37,941 bases of DNA. It comes from Gordonia rhizosphera NBRC 16068. Its GTDB lineage: Bacteria; Actinomycetota; Actinomycetes; Mycobacteriales; Mycobacteriaceae. Numbering within the stretch: position 1 is the stretch's first letter; each line of letters opens with the position of its first letter. The notes under the pieces were generated by a model. It ran no database searches, was not told where the DNA came from, and was given only the letters and a program-made list of their open reading frames with translations. Made by a program: the position numbers and the translations under genes. The stretch covers positions 1 to 37,941 of the forward strand of contig NZ_BAHC01000188.1 in the NCBI RefSeq assembly GCF_000298195.1, read 5' to 3'. Shown here piece by piece: positions 17,301 through 25,792 of this stretch.

Positions 17301-19651
17301 TCGACACCCTCATCAGTGACGCCGCCGCCACACGGGCTATCAGCGGGTGGCTGCTGAGGACCACATCTGTTGATTCCACACTCATCTTCCACCCATCGGG
17401 CGACACACTCTGGCGATGCGCGCGCTGCAACTTCGCACACCTGCACCCGAGCGCCGGAGTCTGCGTGAACCCGCAATGCTCTGCCGCCGGCCTACGCCAG
17501 GCACCGATAGAGATTGAAAGTGATTACTACGCTTGGCTCGCACACCAACCTCCGCGCAGACTCGCCATCGCAGAGCTCACAGGGCAGACCAAACCCCTAT
17601 CAGTCCAGCGAGACAGGCAACGATGGTTCAAAGGTGCCTTCACGCTGGCAGAGAACAACCTCACACATGCGCTCGATGTGCTCTCCGTGACAACAACGAT
17701 GGAGGTTGGTGTCGACATCGGATCCCTGCGGTCAACGCTCATGGCGAACATGCCTCCACAGCGCTTCAACTACCAGCAACGTGTTGGACGTGCCGGGCGA
17801 ACCGGCCAGGCGCTGAGCTACGCAGTGACAATCTGCCGTGACCGGACGCATGACGAATATTACTTCAATCGGCCCGAGCGCATGACGGGCGATGTTCCGC
17901 CACAGCCATTCCTCGATCTCGGCCGCAAACGCATCGTCGAGCGTGTGGCAGTGAGTGAGTGCCTGTTCGAAGCGTTCGGTGCACTCGCGACGCCGCCGGA
18001 CTGGACTCCCCGCAGCAATCACGGCAGCTTCGGTCAAATCCAGGAATGGAGCACTCATCGAGACGCTATCCAAGGCTGGCTCGCCGCGGCGCCCGAAGTG
18101 GAAGCGATCGTCGGGCGCCTAGCTCTGCATACACCCCTGTCGTCATCAGACGTCGCCGAGATCGTGTCGAGCGTCCGAACAGACCTTGTCTCGAATATTG
18201 ATCGCATCGTCGACGACGAACGCGATTCGACCGACACAGAACTCAGTGCCACGCTGGCTAGGTACGGCGTCATCCCGATGTTCGGTTTCCCGACGCGCGT
18301 CCGCAATATCTGGAGTCAGCCAGTGTACTCCCGCAAGGACATGGAGAAATACGCGGTCAGCGACCGGCCGCTCGAGCTCGCAGTACGCAGCTTCGCTCCA
18401 AATGCCCAGATCGTGAAGGACGGCGTTATTCACACCGCGGCGGGCTTCGCGGCATACAGACCGACAGGAAACCGAGTTGAGTCCCTTCCTCCCCTCGGCC
18501 AGGTCAAGCACGTCAGTACTTGCCCCAACTGTGACCACACCGAACTCTCGCAAACGGCAACCTGCTCGGCCTGCGGGCAACAGGTAACACAAATACAACT
18601 CTACGAACCCGCTGGATTCCGAACTACTTACAGTCCCCGACCGTACGACGACGACCAGGAGACCGTCAGCACGGTCTCAACTCCCGCGCTTGTTCCCGGC
18701 AGTGCGGCAACGGATCACGCTGACCTCGACCACGTCTCACTCGATATCTTCGAGCGGAGCCGACTCGTGTCCGTAAACGACAACTTTGGCCGCGGATATG
18801 AGTTCCAGAACCGTCCCGACAAGACCGTGGTCGCCTCAATGCCAGAGGTTCCGCCATCACAGCTAAACACCATTGGCGAAGTCCGCGTTACGGATGCACT
18901 TCTCGCCACACCACACAACTTAGACATCGGTACAGGGACAGTGGCTCTGTACGATCTTCGAGCGGGCAAGGCGACATACACATCCTTCGCAGAAGTTCTC
19001 AAACGCGCAGCACAGGTGCTACTCGACCTCGATCCAGTCGAGCTCGCCGCCGGCATTGTGCCACGCAAGACACCGATCACAGCACCGAAGCGCCACACAG
19101 ACGAACATGTTGCCGCAGCCGTGTTCCTGGCCGACACAGCGGAGAATGGCGCGGGGTACGCCGTCGAACTTGGCGGCCAGACCAATTTCCACGCCCTGAT
19201 TACCGGTGCACTGACCGAGCTGAGCCCGCTCTGGGAAGACCCGAAGCACAGCGCAGTGTGCGACAGCGCATGCCCGGATTGCCTACGCTCCTACAACAAT
19301 GCGCGCCGCCATCCGCTACTCGACTGGCGTCTTTCGCTCGACATGCTCGAACTGGCGACCGGCGCACCTCTCACGATCTCGCGCTCCATGCCAGCCTCAG
19401 CCAAGTGGATCGAAACTTCAGCCGCCGCATTGGGTTCGGTTGCATCCGAGATTGGTGCAGTCCCTGCAGTCCTTCGGGGTGACAAGTGCGTACTACTGAC
19501 CCACCCCCTTTGGCGCCACGAGGAAGTCTATTGGACTGCCGACCAAGCCCATGCCGTCGGATCAGCCCTAGAAGAATATCGCACAGTTGACATGCATGAC
19601 ATCCGAGACTTTCGCCGGAATCCGATTACGGTGCTGCAATATCTGCAATGA
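14384..19651 (+). CDS. druE: Giant SF2 helicase with DUF1998 C-terminus (DruE-like)
   Basis: A 1755-aa helicase. Lobe 1 contains [16 protein letters not shown], Walker [10 protein letters not shown] (122-130), the DELH box in [20 protein letters not shown] (about 327-330) and motif [13 protein letters not shown]. An insertion of roughly 340 residues with several cysteine pairs (for example CTNSNC near 496, CTSCGC and CYECG near 526-541, CPVC near 648) separates it from lobe 2, which starts [15 protein letters not shown] near 712. A further Cys cluster lies near 1011. Motifs V-VI are [11 protein letters not shown] and [10 protein letters not shown] (about 1105-1143). The end carries the DUF1998 signature with [19 protein letters not shown] (about 1626-1644), as in MrfA, DrmB and DruE. 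Length, single-chain fusion and the ~1000-aa upstream partner favour DruE over the split DrmA/DrmB of DISARM. A DNA translocase role in blocking phage is expected; the gene symbol is tentative. Confidence 0.8.
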   Translation: MNSITPLSLAAALRDAYLRYFDTAFWLNDEGIMAERRAMLSEPGVLVGEVLIEPVVPYPNTVRLADVAAAAGVPLQIASRVASALFSGTPAENIALRDHQAKSIQHHFLDGVSAGRNVVVTSGTGSGKTEAFLLPLLLRLSCEATEWPSQNSTAPWWQETEPKWRSVRENDTRAPAVRSLILYPTNALVEDQMTRLRRAVRTLRDKDPDHPIWFGRYTGNTIGSGKRNKESLGEAGRELRAHATEYDALLEAKRQGKSDVDLSQFPDPRAGEMLTRWDMISHAPDILVTNYSMLNTMMMRHHEESIFAQTASWLQSNTGNVFTIVVDELHLYRGTQGSEVAMILRALLRRLGLAADSPQLRIIATSASLTESQDGRKYLQEFFGVGPSSFSIEPGEQIPVAPPKVLDATEIINGTANLGAITHAIAAACFDPGEQRTRATPLKTIADKLFPSSNDAIETLTIGLQQLADGDISRATPTAIPLRAHTFVRVPRGMWACTNSNCTGVTGSARDERRVGRVFGSPVSTCTSCGCRVLELLYCYECGDISLGGFIVTQNRSEVLLSPTPTAENQSAKPVFLRSETEFFWYRPGVPATLPRDWTKDGIKLSFSQVEWNPQLGIVSRGVSTGTGITVQSSGAAPTDRIPSLPDRCPVCSYQPRGRSKSGAFRSGEVTSAIRAHTSGAPAATQLYLSQLIRSLAQGMPSEATTTADAKTIVFTDSRDDAARTAAGVARNHHRDLIRQVLRRELERGTDAEKTLDKFAANPANVPPEYQAAALARMKQQFGMPLTTSEENDLEAALTKLGAADAVGFPEMNERITKVLLGLGVNPGGSSPWNQRLEDDLNGETPWYRAYAPPEPDLWPTPPIAQGREKLQQALRASIVDATFDRARRDLESVGIASVHIDGWQPVSGPLDDQLQAEVLASVVRILGLNGRTEESRRGGVQQSATLPSRVRKYIEEVAKTHVLDRAAVERQLDTLISDAAATRAISGWLLRTTSVDSTLIFHPSGDTLWRCARCNFAHLHPSAGVCVNPQCSAAGLRQAPIEIESDYYAWLAHQPPRRLAIAELTGQTKPLSVQRDRQRWFKGAFTLAENNLTHALDVLSVTTTMEVGVDIGSLRSTLMANMPPQRFNYQQRVGRAGRTGQALSYAVTICRDRTHDEYYFNRPERMTGDVPPQPFLDLGRKRIVERVAVSECLFEAFGALATPPDWTPRSNHGSFGQIQEWSTHRDAIQGWLAAAPEVEAIVGRLALHTPLSSSDVAEIVSSVRTDLVSNIDRIVDDERDSTDTELSATLARYGVIPMFGFPTRVRNIWSQPVYSRKDMEKYAVSDRPLELAVRSFAPNAQIVKDGVIHTAAGFAAYRPTGNRVESLPPLGQVKHVSTCPNCDHTELSQTATCSACGQQVTQIQLYEPAGFRTTYSPRPYDDDQETVSTVSTPALVPGSAATDHADLDHVSLDIFERSRLVSVNDNFGRGYEFQNRPDKTVVASMPEVPPSQLNTIGEVRVTDALLATPHNLDIGTGTVALYDLRAGKATYTSFAEVLKRAAQVLLDLDPVELAAGIVPRKTPITAPKRHTDEHVAAAVFLADTAENGAGYAVELGGQTNFHALITGALTELSPLWEDPKHSAVCDSACPDCLRSYNNARRHPLLDWRLSLDMLELATGAPLTISRSMPASAKWIETSAAALGSVASEIGAVPAVLRGDKCVLLTHPLWRHEEVYWTADQAHAVGSALEEYRTVDMHDIRDFRRNPITVLQYLQ

Positions 19652-19657
19652 CACCGC
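19652..19657. other. Six-nucleotide gap between two convergent operons
   Basis: The TGA of the DruE-like gene (19649-19651) and the TAG of the SNF2-like gene (minus, 19658-19660) are separated by only CACCGC. No terminator can fit between them, so any terminators must lie inside the opposite gene, and the transcripts should overlap at their 3' ends. Confidence 0.9.
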
Positions 19658-22444
19658 CTATCCACCTCGCTGCTTCTGGCGGTCGGATTGTTGTCGATCA
19701 ACGCGTTCCGCATCTTCGCAAATGGCCTGTCCGACCGTACCGTCACACCGACTCGACAGATCCATCGCCAACGCACCTGCGATCCTCGGGTGCAACGGCA
19801 TTCTCGATTCCTCACGGTCCGTTGAGTTTTCATCTGTACCGACTGCTCGCCCCATAACGATGTCGAACCAGCCGGCCCGGTCTTTGACGACGCGGAACAT
19901 CTTCTCATCGTGTGTTCCGGCCAGGAAGGGCTCGTACACGGCGATTTTCTTGCTCTCTCGTTCTGCGAGTGCTCCGATCCGGTCGAGGCGCCCAGTCCGT
20001 TGTTCGAGCTTGCTTGGGTTCCAGTCAAGGTCGTGATGGATGACATGGCGACATTCCTGGTGCAGGTCGATACCCTCACCCATCACAGAACTCGCCACGA
20101 GAATGTCGGGAGCAAATGGAGTATTGAACATTCGAATGAGTCGTTCGCGGTGCTCTCGCCTTGTGCCTCCGTATGCACGTCGGACTTGGCTGAGGGCGGC
20201 GGCGCCACGACCTGCTCCACGATCTCCACCGGCCGCCTCATCTCCATTGAGGTGATTCAGCAGGATCTCTCGTTCGCTCTCCGTCATGGTTGCAACACGC
20301 TCGGCGAACAAGGCCCAACGGGCGAGCAGGTCCACCCCGGCAGGGTTGTCTCCTTCGATACCGCTGAGGAGCTGGTCAGCGCCGAAGGCTGGCGCCAGTC
20401 GCGTGTACCGGACCAAATAGCCGGGTGTACGCAGGCTACGGATGGCGATTGCTGTCAGTGAGTCGGCCAGGTCAGTGTCGCCCCTTGTTGAGGTTCGGAA
20501 TCGGGCTTGAATGTGATCGTGGATTTGCCGGTGGTTTCCGCTGCCAGTTCGGAGTAGGCGGACCGCGAGCCGATCGAGTTCGTCGCCGACGTCCGAAGCT
20601 GGTACTCCCAGCGCGGCAGCCGCGCGTGTGTTGATTGCGTCGCTGAGCCGCGCTCGGAGCGCATCCTGCAGCGCGCTGGTGGTTCTGATGTACCAGCAGA
20701 AAATTAGGCACTTATATCCGGAATCCCAAAGCGCTGCGGCCCGTTCGACCGTGGCAGTGATCTTGGGATGCTCTGATCGCTTGGACCCAGAGCCAAGTAT
20801 GGTTTCGATCTCTTGGCCGTACCAGTGGGCGGCCGAGCCCGCGGCAGCGTGTGTTGTCGAGTCGGCGGCTCGCTCGTCCTCGGTGGGTGTATCGGTGTCG
20901 ACGACGCCCTCGCGTGCTTCGAGCCGGAGGAACGCTTCGTACGATGATGCAATGCCGTAAGCGAACAGGGGTCTGGCCGCGCCGGACCGTTCATCTGCGA
21001 CGACCGCTTGCGCACGCGCGGCCAGCAGGAATGGTAGTGCTTCCGATTCAGGGATAGTCAATCCTCCACCGTGATGATCGACGTTGGGAAGGATAGTGTC
21101 GCCGGTGAAGTAGTCGCGCCGGTGCTCTCGCTCGTGTCGAATGATCCAGGTGCGTAACTCATTGTTGAGCGAGCTACGGGCCCGGACCGCGAAGGTCGCA
21201 TCGCGCCATGCCTGCCGGACCGCAGGACTCGACTCGTGATGTGGCTCTTCACCTGCGGACCACGAATCGAAGGCAGCCCGGTCGTTCTTCGTCAAGAGAG
21301 CCCAGGAGTTTTCGAGCGTCACCGCGGTCTCCTGTGCACGGTAGAGCACCCCTTTGAGGCGATCTAGTCTCTCCGACAGGGGTTCTGGTGGCTTGGGGCG
21401 CAGAGGGCGGATCGCATCGAGCCGACTCAGCACTCGGATCAACTCGTCATGCCCGAGTTCGAATGGGGTGGCTGTCAGCATCAGCACTCGTTCGAAGATG
21501 CCGGCAAGGGCCCCGTCGCCCGGCTCGTCATCAAGCGGTGTGAAGAGCCGACTCATGCGGGTGTGATCGTTCTTCATCGCATGCGCTTCGTCGACGATGA
21601 TGAGCGGAAGCCGTAGCCTAGCCGTTACCAGTACTTGCTTCCATACTTCTTGCGTAACCTCGTTGAGGGTTTCACGCACCGCCTTGAGGCGTTGGTCGAT
21701 ATTCGCCGAGAACCTGTGCGGCAGTTCGTCAACAACCCTCCGTATACCATCAAGATCGATATCCGCAACCACCTCGTGAAGCTGTTCTGGCACCGGGTCA
21801 TCACCGAGATCCTCCCCGGTGAGCCGCAGCCACTCAACGCGCCAATGCTCTGGCGAGCTCCGGAGTAGTTCATCGATACGTTCGGTTGTGAATCTGCGCT
21901 CCCTGAAGAGCCCCTTCTGGCCGGCTGACCACTTGGCGATCTGCCCGCGTCGGACGCTAGCTCCCCACCGTTTACGAGTCGCGTACCAGACAAGCGCAAG
22001 CTGAACGAACGAGTCTTTCATATTCGCGGTGAGTGCTGAATGGGTGACGACAATCAGGTGACTTCTTCGCGCTGGCGGATCGTCAAGCGCCCGAAGGAAG
22101 TCCTCGCCACTGCGGATCGGGGCGTCGACACATCGAATCCCGTGGCCCTCCGCGATGAGACCTTCACTGAATTTGCCCCACTCTTCGACCCACTTTTCGG
22201 CAACACGGGGCGGAACGAAGACGACAACCTGCTCCTTCTTGGGACTGCGCAAGATGTAGGAGGCCGCAACCGCCAGTGCGACATAGGTTTTGCCCATACC
22301 CACCTGGTCGGCGAGGATGACACCTTCCTGCCCGCCCTCCAGGCGTCCGAGGATGTCCTCGGCAGTCCGTCGTTGTCGTCGCCACGCGTCGGCGAAGTCA
22401 CTGGTGGTGGTCTCCCGCAGACTCGGGCTCAGATGGACAGACAA
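19658..22444 (-). CDS. RapA/SNF2-like helicase, last gene of the seven-gene operon
   Basis: A 928-aa protein from TTG 22444, with GAGAGG 8 nt upstream, overlapping the PLD gene by 16 nt. Lobe 1 contains ILADQVGMGKTYVALAVAA (Walker A about 46-53), VVFVPPRVAEKWVEEW, the DEAH box in LIIVDEAHAMKND (about 285-288) and LMLTATPFELG. A long insertion of mixed helices follows (about 345-600). Lobe 2 contains CLIFCWYIRTTSALQDALR, then VASSVMGEGIDLHQECRHVIHH and the arginine-finger motif QRTGRLDRIGALAERESK (about 813-830). This is the SNF2 subfamily seen as DrmD-like and RapA-like translocases in defence loci. Coupling to a PLD-family nuclease upstream suggests a translocase-nuclease pair. It resembles but is not clearly DrmD, because no DISARM methylase or DrmA/B partner of the usual form is present in its operon. 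Confidence 0.9.
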   Translation of the reverse strand: MSVHLSPSLRETTTSDFADAWRRQRRTAEDILGRLEGGQEGVILADQVGMGKTYVALAVAASYILRSPKKEQVVVFVPPRVAEKWVEEWGKFSEGLIAEGHGIRCVDAPIRSGEDFLRALDDPPARRSHLIVVTHSALTANMKDSFVQLALVWYATRKRWGASVRRGQIAKWSAGQKGLFRERRFTTERIDELLRSSPEHWRVEWLRLTGEDLGDDPVPEQLHEVVADIDLDGIRRVVDELPHRFSANIDQRLKAVRETLNEVTQEVWKQVLVTARLRLPLIIVDEAHAMKNDHTRMSRLFTPLDDEPGDGALAGIFERVLMLTATPFELGHDELIRVLSRLDAIRPLRPKPPEPLSERLDRLKGVLYRAQETAVTLENSWALLTKNDRAAFDSWSAGEEPHHESSPAVRQAWRDATFAVRARSSLNNELRTWIIRHEREHRRDYFTGDTILPNVDHHGGGLTIPESEALPFLLAARAQAVVADERSGAARPLFAYGIASSYEAFLRLEAREGVVDTDTPTEDERAADSTTHAAAGSAAHWYGQEIETILGSGSKRSEHPKITATVERAAALWDSGYKCLIFCWYIRTTSALQDALRARLSDAINTRAAAALGVPASDVGDELDRLAVRLLRTGSGNHRQIHDHIQARFRTSTRGDTDLADSLTAIAIRSLRTPGYLVRYTRLAPAFGADQLLSGIEGDNPAGVDLLARWALFAERVATMTESEREILLNHLNGDEAAGGDRGAGRGAAALSQVRRAYGGTRREHRERLIRMFNTPFAPDILVASSVMGEGIDLHQECRHVIHHDLDWNPSKLEQRTGRLDRIGALAERESKKIAVYEPFLAGTHDEKMFRVVKDRAGWFDIVMGRAVGTDENSTDREESRMPLHPRIAGALAMDLSSRCDGTVGQAICEDAERVDRQQSDRQKQRGG

Positions 22445-24429
22445 CGCTTTGCCTCTCGAAGTGCACGAATGGAGTAATCAGCGATGTCGCGGGGTTCGGA
22501 GCCGAGACGCACGCGCAGGGTGTCGAGGGTGTCCAGGCTGTCGCTAACGGCTGATCGACCCTCAGCCTGGTCAACGTGCTGAAGAGTGACCGACCAGTCG
22601 ACGCGAGACACCGAGAGCGCAATCTCAGCAAGAGTGAATATCGCCTCGGCTCGCCCAATGAGTCCGGCTTTGCGGTCGTCTGCGAGTCGGGTGGCCAGAT
22701 AGGTGGGGCCAAGAGGACCCTTGAGTCGCGCTTCGAGGGCTTCGATTGTCACGACCTGCCGACCGAGTCGACGTTCCAACGCGGACAGCGCATTTCCCAA
22801 GGCGCGCCCTCGCCGCAGCAAGGTACTCTGCGAGTCAAACCTCTTCAAGGGATCGATGAGCACACCGCCACCGGCTACCCGGCGGGCGGCATCCTGCTCA
22901 AGTTCTTCACGCACGACCTGTGAGAGCGATTTCCCCTGAGCAAGGGCGTCGAGTAGCTGATCCGCACGGATGTCTGCGAGCCGCGGCCCGGGCGGGAGTT
23001 CGTGACGATCGTCAGCGAGCACGACCCAAGATGCCTCGCCATCCGGGAACTTGACGGTGAGATACGACGGAATGTTGTCGGGTTCGACCGCGTAGATCAC
23101 TTCGACTTGTCGTCCCGTTGCCTCCCACTGCGCGTTGTCGGTGATCAAATTCCCTTGGGGCAAATGCACGCTCCAGTGCAGCGGCCCACCTTCACCAAAG
23201 CCGAGGCGCATTTCCCAACCCTCGGGCGCTTTGGAGACCCGGCACAACGTGAAGAATGTGGGCAACGCAAGGGTCTCTTCTGGTTCATCCTCGTCAACCG
23301 GGTTCTCAAACTTCGCCTGCGGAGCGATGGCTTGGCCCTTGGGAATAAGCGCATTCAGCGCTTTGCCCTCCTTGGTACCGGCGGGCGCGCCAAACCAGAC
23401 ATTGATCTCTCGATGTCTTCGGGCGCCACCGAGTCCCAACCCCGCAGCAGTGTGGTTAGAACTCCCAATGAGAGCAGCAACCCATTCGCTGTTTCGGATC
23501 AGCAAGCATTTGGCGTGCAGCACGCGGGCGACGTCCTTGTCGATGCCCCCGAGTTCATACACCCCGTCAACATCGTTGGCCCGCTGTTCTGGAAACGGGA
23601 TGTCGCCGGTCGGGCCGATGGTCACCGCGACTTCATGCCTTCGGTCCGCGGCAGGCCTGCCAGTCAGCAGCGCCGACACTGTGTTGAGCGCGCCAGCGTC
23701 CAGGCTGTCCCAATATGGCGAGAGATGCGTGGCCGATAACGGATTGCCGCCTTTCCACACATCAGGAAGACGATCCAAAGGACTCGTCGTCGTGTTCGTC
23801 GGTGCCAGAGACACCTGAAGGCGTGCGCGTGAGGTGGGCTGCGCTGCGACACGTTCACGTAGCAACGCGATGAGTTCCTGTGTTTGCCGGCGGGCCGGGA
23901 TGGCGGGGCTCAACCCGGGAACCAAGTCCAGGTAGGACTCGACCTCATCGACGATATATTCGAGAACAGTTTTGGACAGAACACACGTATCGCCGAGGTC
24001 AGCCGCAATCGCGAGTTCGAGGTTGTAGCGGTAGCCCGCTGGTGTCAAGTTGGCCGAGCCGATGATGATTCGAGTGGCGTCCTTCCACAAGAGAATCGAG
24101 ACTTTCGAATGCAGCAGGCCTGTGTCGACGTGGCAGTGCAGTAGGTTCCATCGCAGGGAGGACCGTTCGGCTTGAGCGCTGCGGTCGGCGAGAACGGTAA
24201 CAGTGGGAGCGGCCAACTTCTCTTCAAGTTCGACCTGGGCGACGACGTCCTCGATTGAGCCGGTGTTCTCATCGACGCTCTGGACCGCCAGGAAGCGGGC
24301 GAGGCAGTTACGTTCGAAGAAGTCTGGTTCGATGACGAATGTCGTGGCCAGTAGGCCGACGGGTTCACCCGCACCGTCGGGTGCCTGCCACATGTCGAGT
24401 AGCGGCTTCTGGTTGAGTTCGGTTTTCAT
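22429..24429 (-). CDS. Phospholipase-D superfamily protein with two HKD motifs, putative nuclease
   Basis: A 666-aa protein whose ATG overlaps the upstream stop as ATGA. Two intact HKD-type half-sites are present: LLHSKVSILLWKDATR followed by GSANLTPAGY (His107, Lys109) and VLHAKCLLIRNSEWVAA followed by GSSNHTAAGLG (His305, Lys307). The two halves of one active site are thus in one chain, as in PLD-family enzymes that cut DNA or phospholipids. Residues 370-666 are an extra domain with no recognised motif: a beta-rich part (GPLHWSVHLPQGNLITDNAQW), then helices near the end. No signal peptide is seen, so a cytoplasmic nuclease role like DrmC or Nuc is more likely than lipid cleavage. It overlaps the SNF2-like gene downstream, suggesting a shared complex. 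Confidence 0.85.
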   Translation of the reverse strand: MKTELNQKPLLDMWQAPDGAGEPVGLLATTFVIEPDFFERNCLARFLAVQSVDENTGSIEDVVAQVELEEKLAAPTVTVLADRSAQAERSSLRWNLLHCHVDTGLLHSKVSILLWKDATRIIIGSANLTPAGYRYNLELAIAADLGDTCVLSKTVLEYIVDEVESYLDLVPGLSPAIPARRQTQELIALLRERVAAQPTSRARLQVSLAPTNTTTSPLDRLPDVWKGGNPLSATHLSPYWDSLDAGALNTVSALLTGRPAADRRHEVAVTIGPTGDIPFPEQRANDVDGVYELGGIDKDVARVLHAKCLLIRNSEWVAALIGSSNHTAAGLGLGGARRHREINVWFGAPAGTKEGKALNALIPKGQAIAPQAKFENPVDEDEPEETLALPTFFTLCRVSKAPEGWEMRLGFGEGGPLHWSVHLPQGNLITDNAQWEATGRQVEVIYAVEPDNIPSYLTVKFPDGEASWVVLADDRHELPPGPRLADIRADQLLDALAQGKSLSQVVREELEQDAARRVAGGGVLIDPLKRFDSQSTLLRRGRALGNALSALERRLGRQVVTIEALEARLKGPLGPTYLATRLADDRKAGLIGRAEAIFTLAEIALSVSRVDWSVTLQHVDQAEGRSAVSDSLDTLDTLRVRLGSEPRDIADYSIRALREAKRCLSI

Positions 24430-25736
24430 GCGGTCTCTTGGAGGAAGTTGGCGAGCGTCTTTAATCTCATCGGATGTATCCAGTTTGTGTTAGTCAGATC
24501 TACGGACTGATTGCGGTATGGGGGCCGTACCAGCCAGTTCTTTCCGTGTGGGTCGATCCACAATCGCTTTTGCTTGTCCGTCTGAACCTGATCGTGACGC
24601 GAAAGTAAGCGGTTGACAAACGCCGCCGGGTCCATCGTCTCCTCGAAACCGTTGAGGCAGTTACTGATATCCGCAGCGAGTTGATCGTCAAGGTTGCTCG
24701 CGGCTTCGATAGCGTGGCTGACCTGCGCAGGCAGAGCCGTAGCAATATCAGACAAATGGGGTGTCTTCGCGGCCTGGGATATCGAGAATCCGCCGCCGTG
24801 CGCAGACGCATCTTGCAGTATCCGCCGAAATGACTTCTCGATGGCGGTGGCGCATTGCTCGTATGTCGATGCAGCGAGCAAGGCCGCACGAGTGGGTGCG
24901 GAAACGTCGTCGCTCTGCATCACGGCGTCGGCGACGTCACGCTGACTCATGTCGCCGTGACGCATTTCCAAGAGCAAGCTGCAGAGTTCGGTCCGGATCT
25001 CGTGGGACTGATCGTAGCCACTACGTACGATGAAAGAGCGCAGCACGGCCCGCTCACACGAACCAGCATCGGACGGCGCCATGACTTCGGCTATTCGCCG
25101 CATGGCCTTATTGCCCGGTGCAATGGTGACTTCGCCCGCGCGGAGCGCTCCTTCGCACGCTCGCACGATCTCTCGTCGGAGCTTAGCCCCGTTAGATCCG
25201 GACGCGCCGCTAACAAACCCACCAAGGCCCCTATCGCGCTCCCACGCGTCCAGGAGCACCTCGGCTTCGGGACCGGGCATTCCGGTTTCTTCGAGCGCGC
25301 CCGAATCGAGCGCGAAGGGACGGTAAACGCCTGTGAAGCCAAACACACGTGGGCCTGAAAGGTACGTGGTGGAGCCGAGCCGTCGTCCGACTCGTTGGGC
25401 TCGCGTGGCCTTCTGCATACCAGGGAGTCCGCGGATCTCGGCGGACGACCTGTGACGCACCATAGCTTCGACGACGATCCATTCGAAGGCAATGTCAAAT
25501 GTCGTCCTCCCATCGGAGGATGTCAGATCACGAAGCGGCTGGCATGCGTGTGCGCCGGCCACCGCGAGGGAGACGAACCGCGGCTGACTCATCCGCGCTC
25601 GAAGCCCGGGTACAAGACGATCAGCTATCCGGTCGGCGATAGCCGACAGGCCAAGGGGGTCGAGGCTGCCCTCCCCTTCTGCGCCTGGGTCGTACTCGGA
25701 GAAGTGCGGAAGTTGTTCGAGCAATGCTTCGGTCAT
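24426..25736 (-). CDS. Unrecognised 436-aa protein in a PLD/SNF2 gene trio (possibly DUF6361-like)
   Basis: ATG 25736 starts this gene, 56 nt after the second GTPase; its stop overlaps the PLD gene by 4 nt. I do not recognise a clear domain. The N-terminal segment GSLDPLGLSAIADRIADRLVP, followed by LRARMSQPRFVSLAVAGAHAC, has the same pattern as DUF6361 proteins (a 'D-LG-I--I-D--AD---PG--T-Q-R-RY' type start), and DUF6361 genes often neighbour PLD and helicase genes, so it may be a distant relative. Later segments include GRRLGSTTYLSGPRVFGFTG and a helical C-terminal half that ends with DPHGKNWLVRPPYRN. No catalytic motif or membrane segment is visible. A structural or sensing role in the PLD-SNF2 complex is a guess. 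Confidence 0.6.
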   Translation of the reverse strand: MTEALLEQLPHFSEYDPGAEGEGSLDPLGLSAIADRIADRLVPGLRARMSQPRFVSLAVAGAHACQPLRDLTSSDGRTTFDIAFEWIVVEAMVRHRSSAEIRGLPGMQKATRAQRVGRRLGSTTYLSGPRVFGFTGVYRPFALDSGALEETGMPGPEAEVLLDAWERDRGLGGFVSGASGSNGAKLRREIVRACEGALRAGEVTIAPGNKAMRRIAEVMAPSDAGSCERAVLRSFIVRSGYDQSHEIRTELCSLLLEMRHGDMSQRDVADAVMQSDDVSAPTRAALLAASTYEQCATAIEKSFRRILQDASAHGGGFSISQAAKTPHLSDIATALPAQVSHAIEAASNLDDQLAADISNCLNGFEETMDPAAFVNRLLSRHDQVQTDKQKRLWIDPHGKNWLVRPPYRNQSVDLTNTNWIHPMRLKTLANFLQETA

Positions 25737-25792
25737 TTCAGCCCCAATGGTGTTGGTCGTATCTCAGCGCGCGCGAGAATCGACGTCCAGGC
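25737..25792. other. Only real gap inside the minus-strand operon, 56 nt
   Basis: All other junctions in this operon overlap. The gap separates the helicase/dynamin genes from the 436-aa/PLD/SNF2 trio and could mark the seam of two modules or an internal promoter. I see no hairpin with a T-run. Confidence 0.45.

Noticed and set aside
3329..19651. A complete Druantia type II operon starting at the C5 methylase
   Set aside because: Vsr, HNH, ParB, SNF2, NO VEIN and AspBHI-like genes intervene and the methylase is not in the same tight operon as the helicase; kept only as an alternative.
19658..24429. DISARM (drmC-drmD) as the name for the PLD and SNF2 genes
   Set aside because: The PLD protein is much longer than DrmC, the operon has no DISARM methylase or separate DrmA and DrmB, and the remaining genes do not fit.
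5435..24429. A 7-deazapurine DNA modification (dpd) cluster, suggested by ParB-like, SNF2, large helicase and PLD genes
   Set aside because: There is no tRNA-guanine-transglycosylase-like DpdA or preQ0 synthesis gene in the window, and the gene order is wrong.
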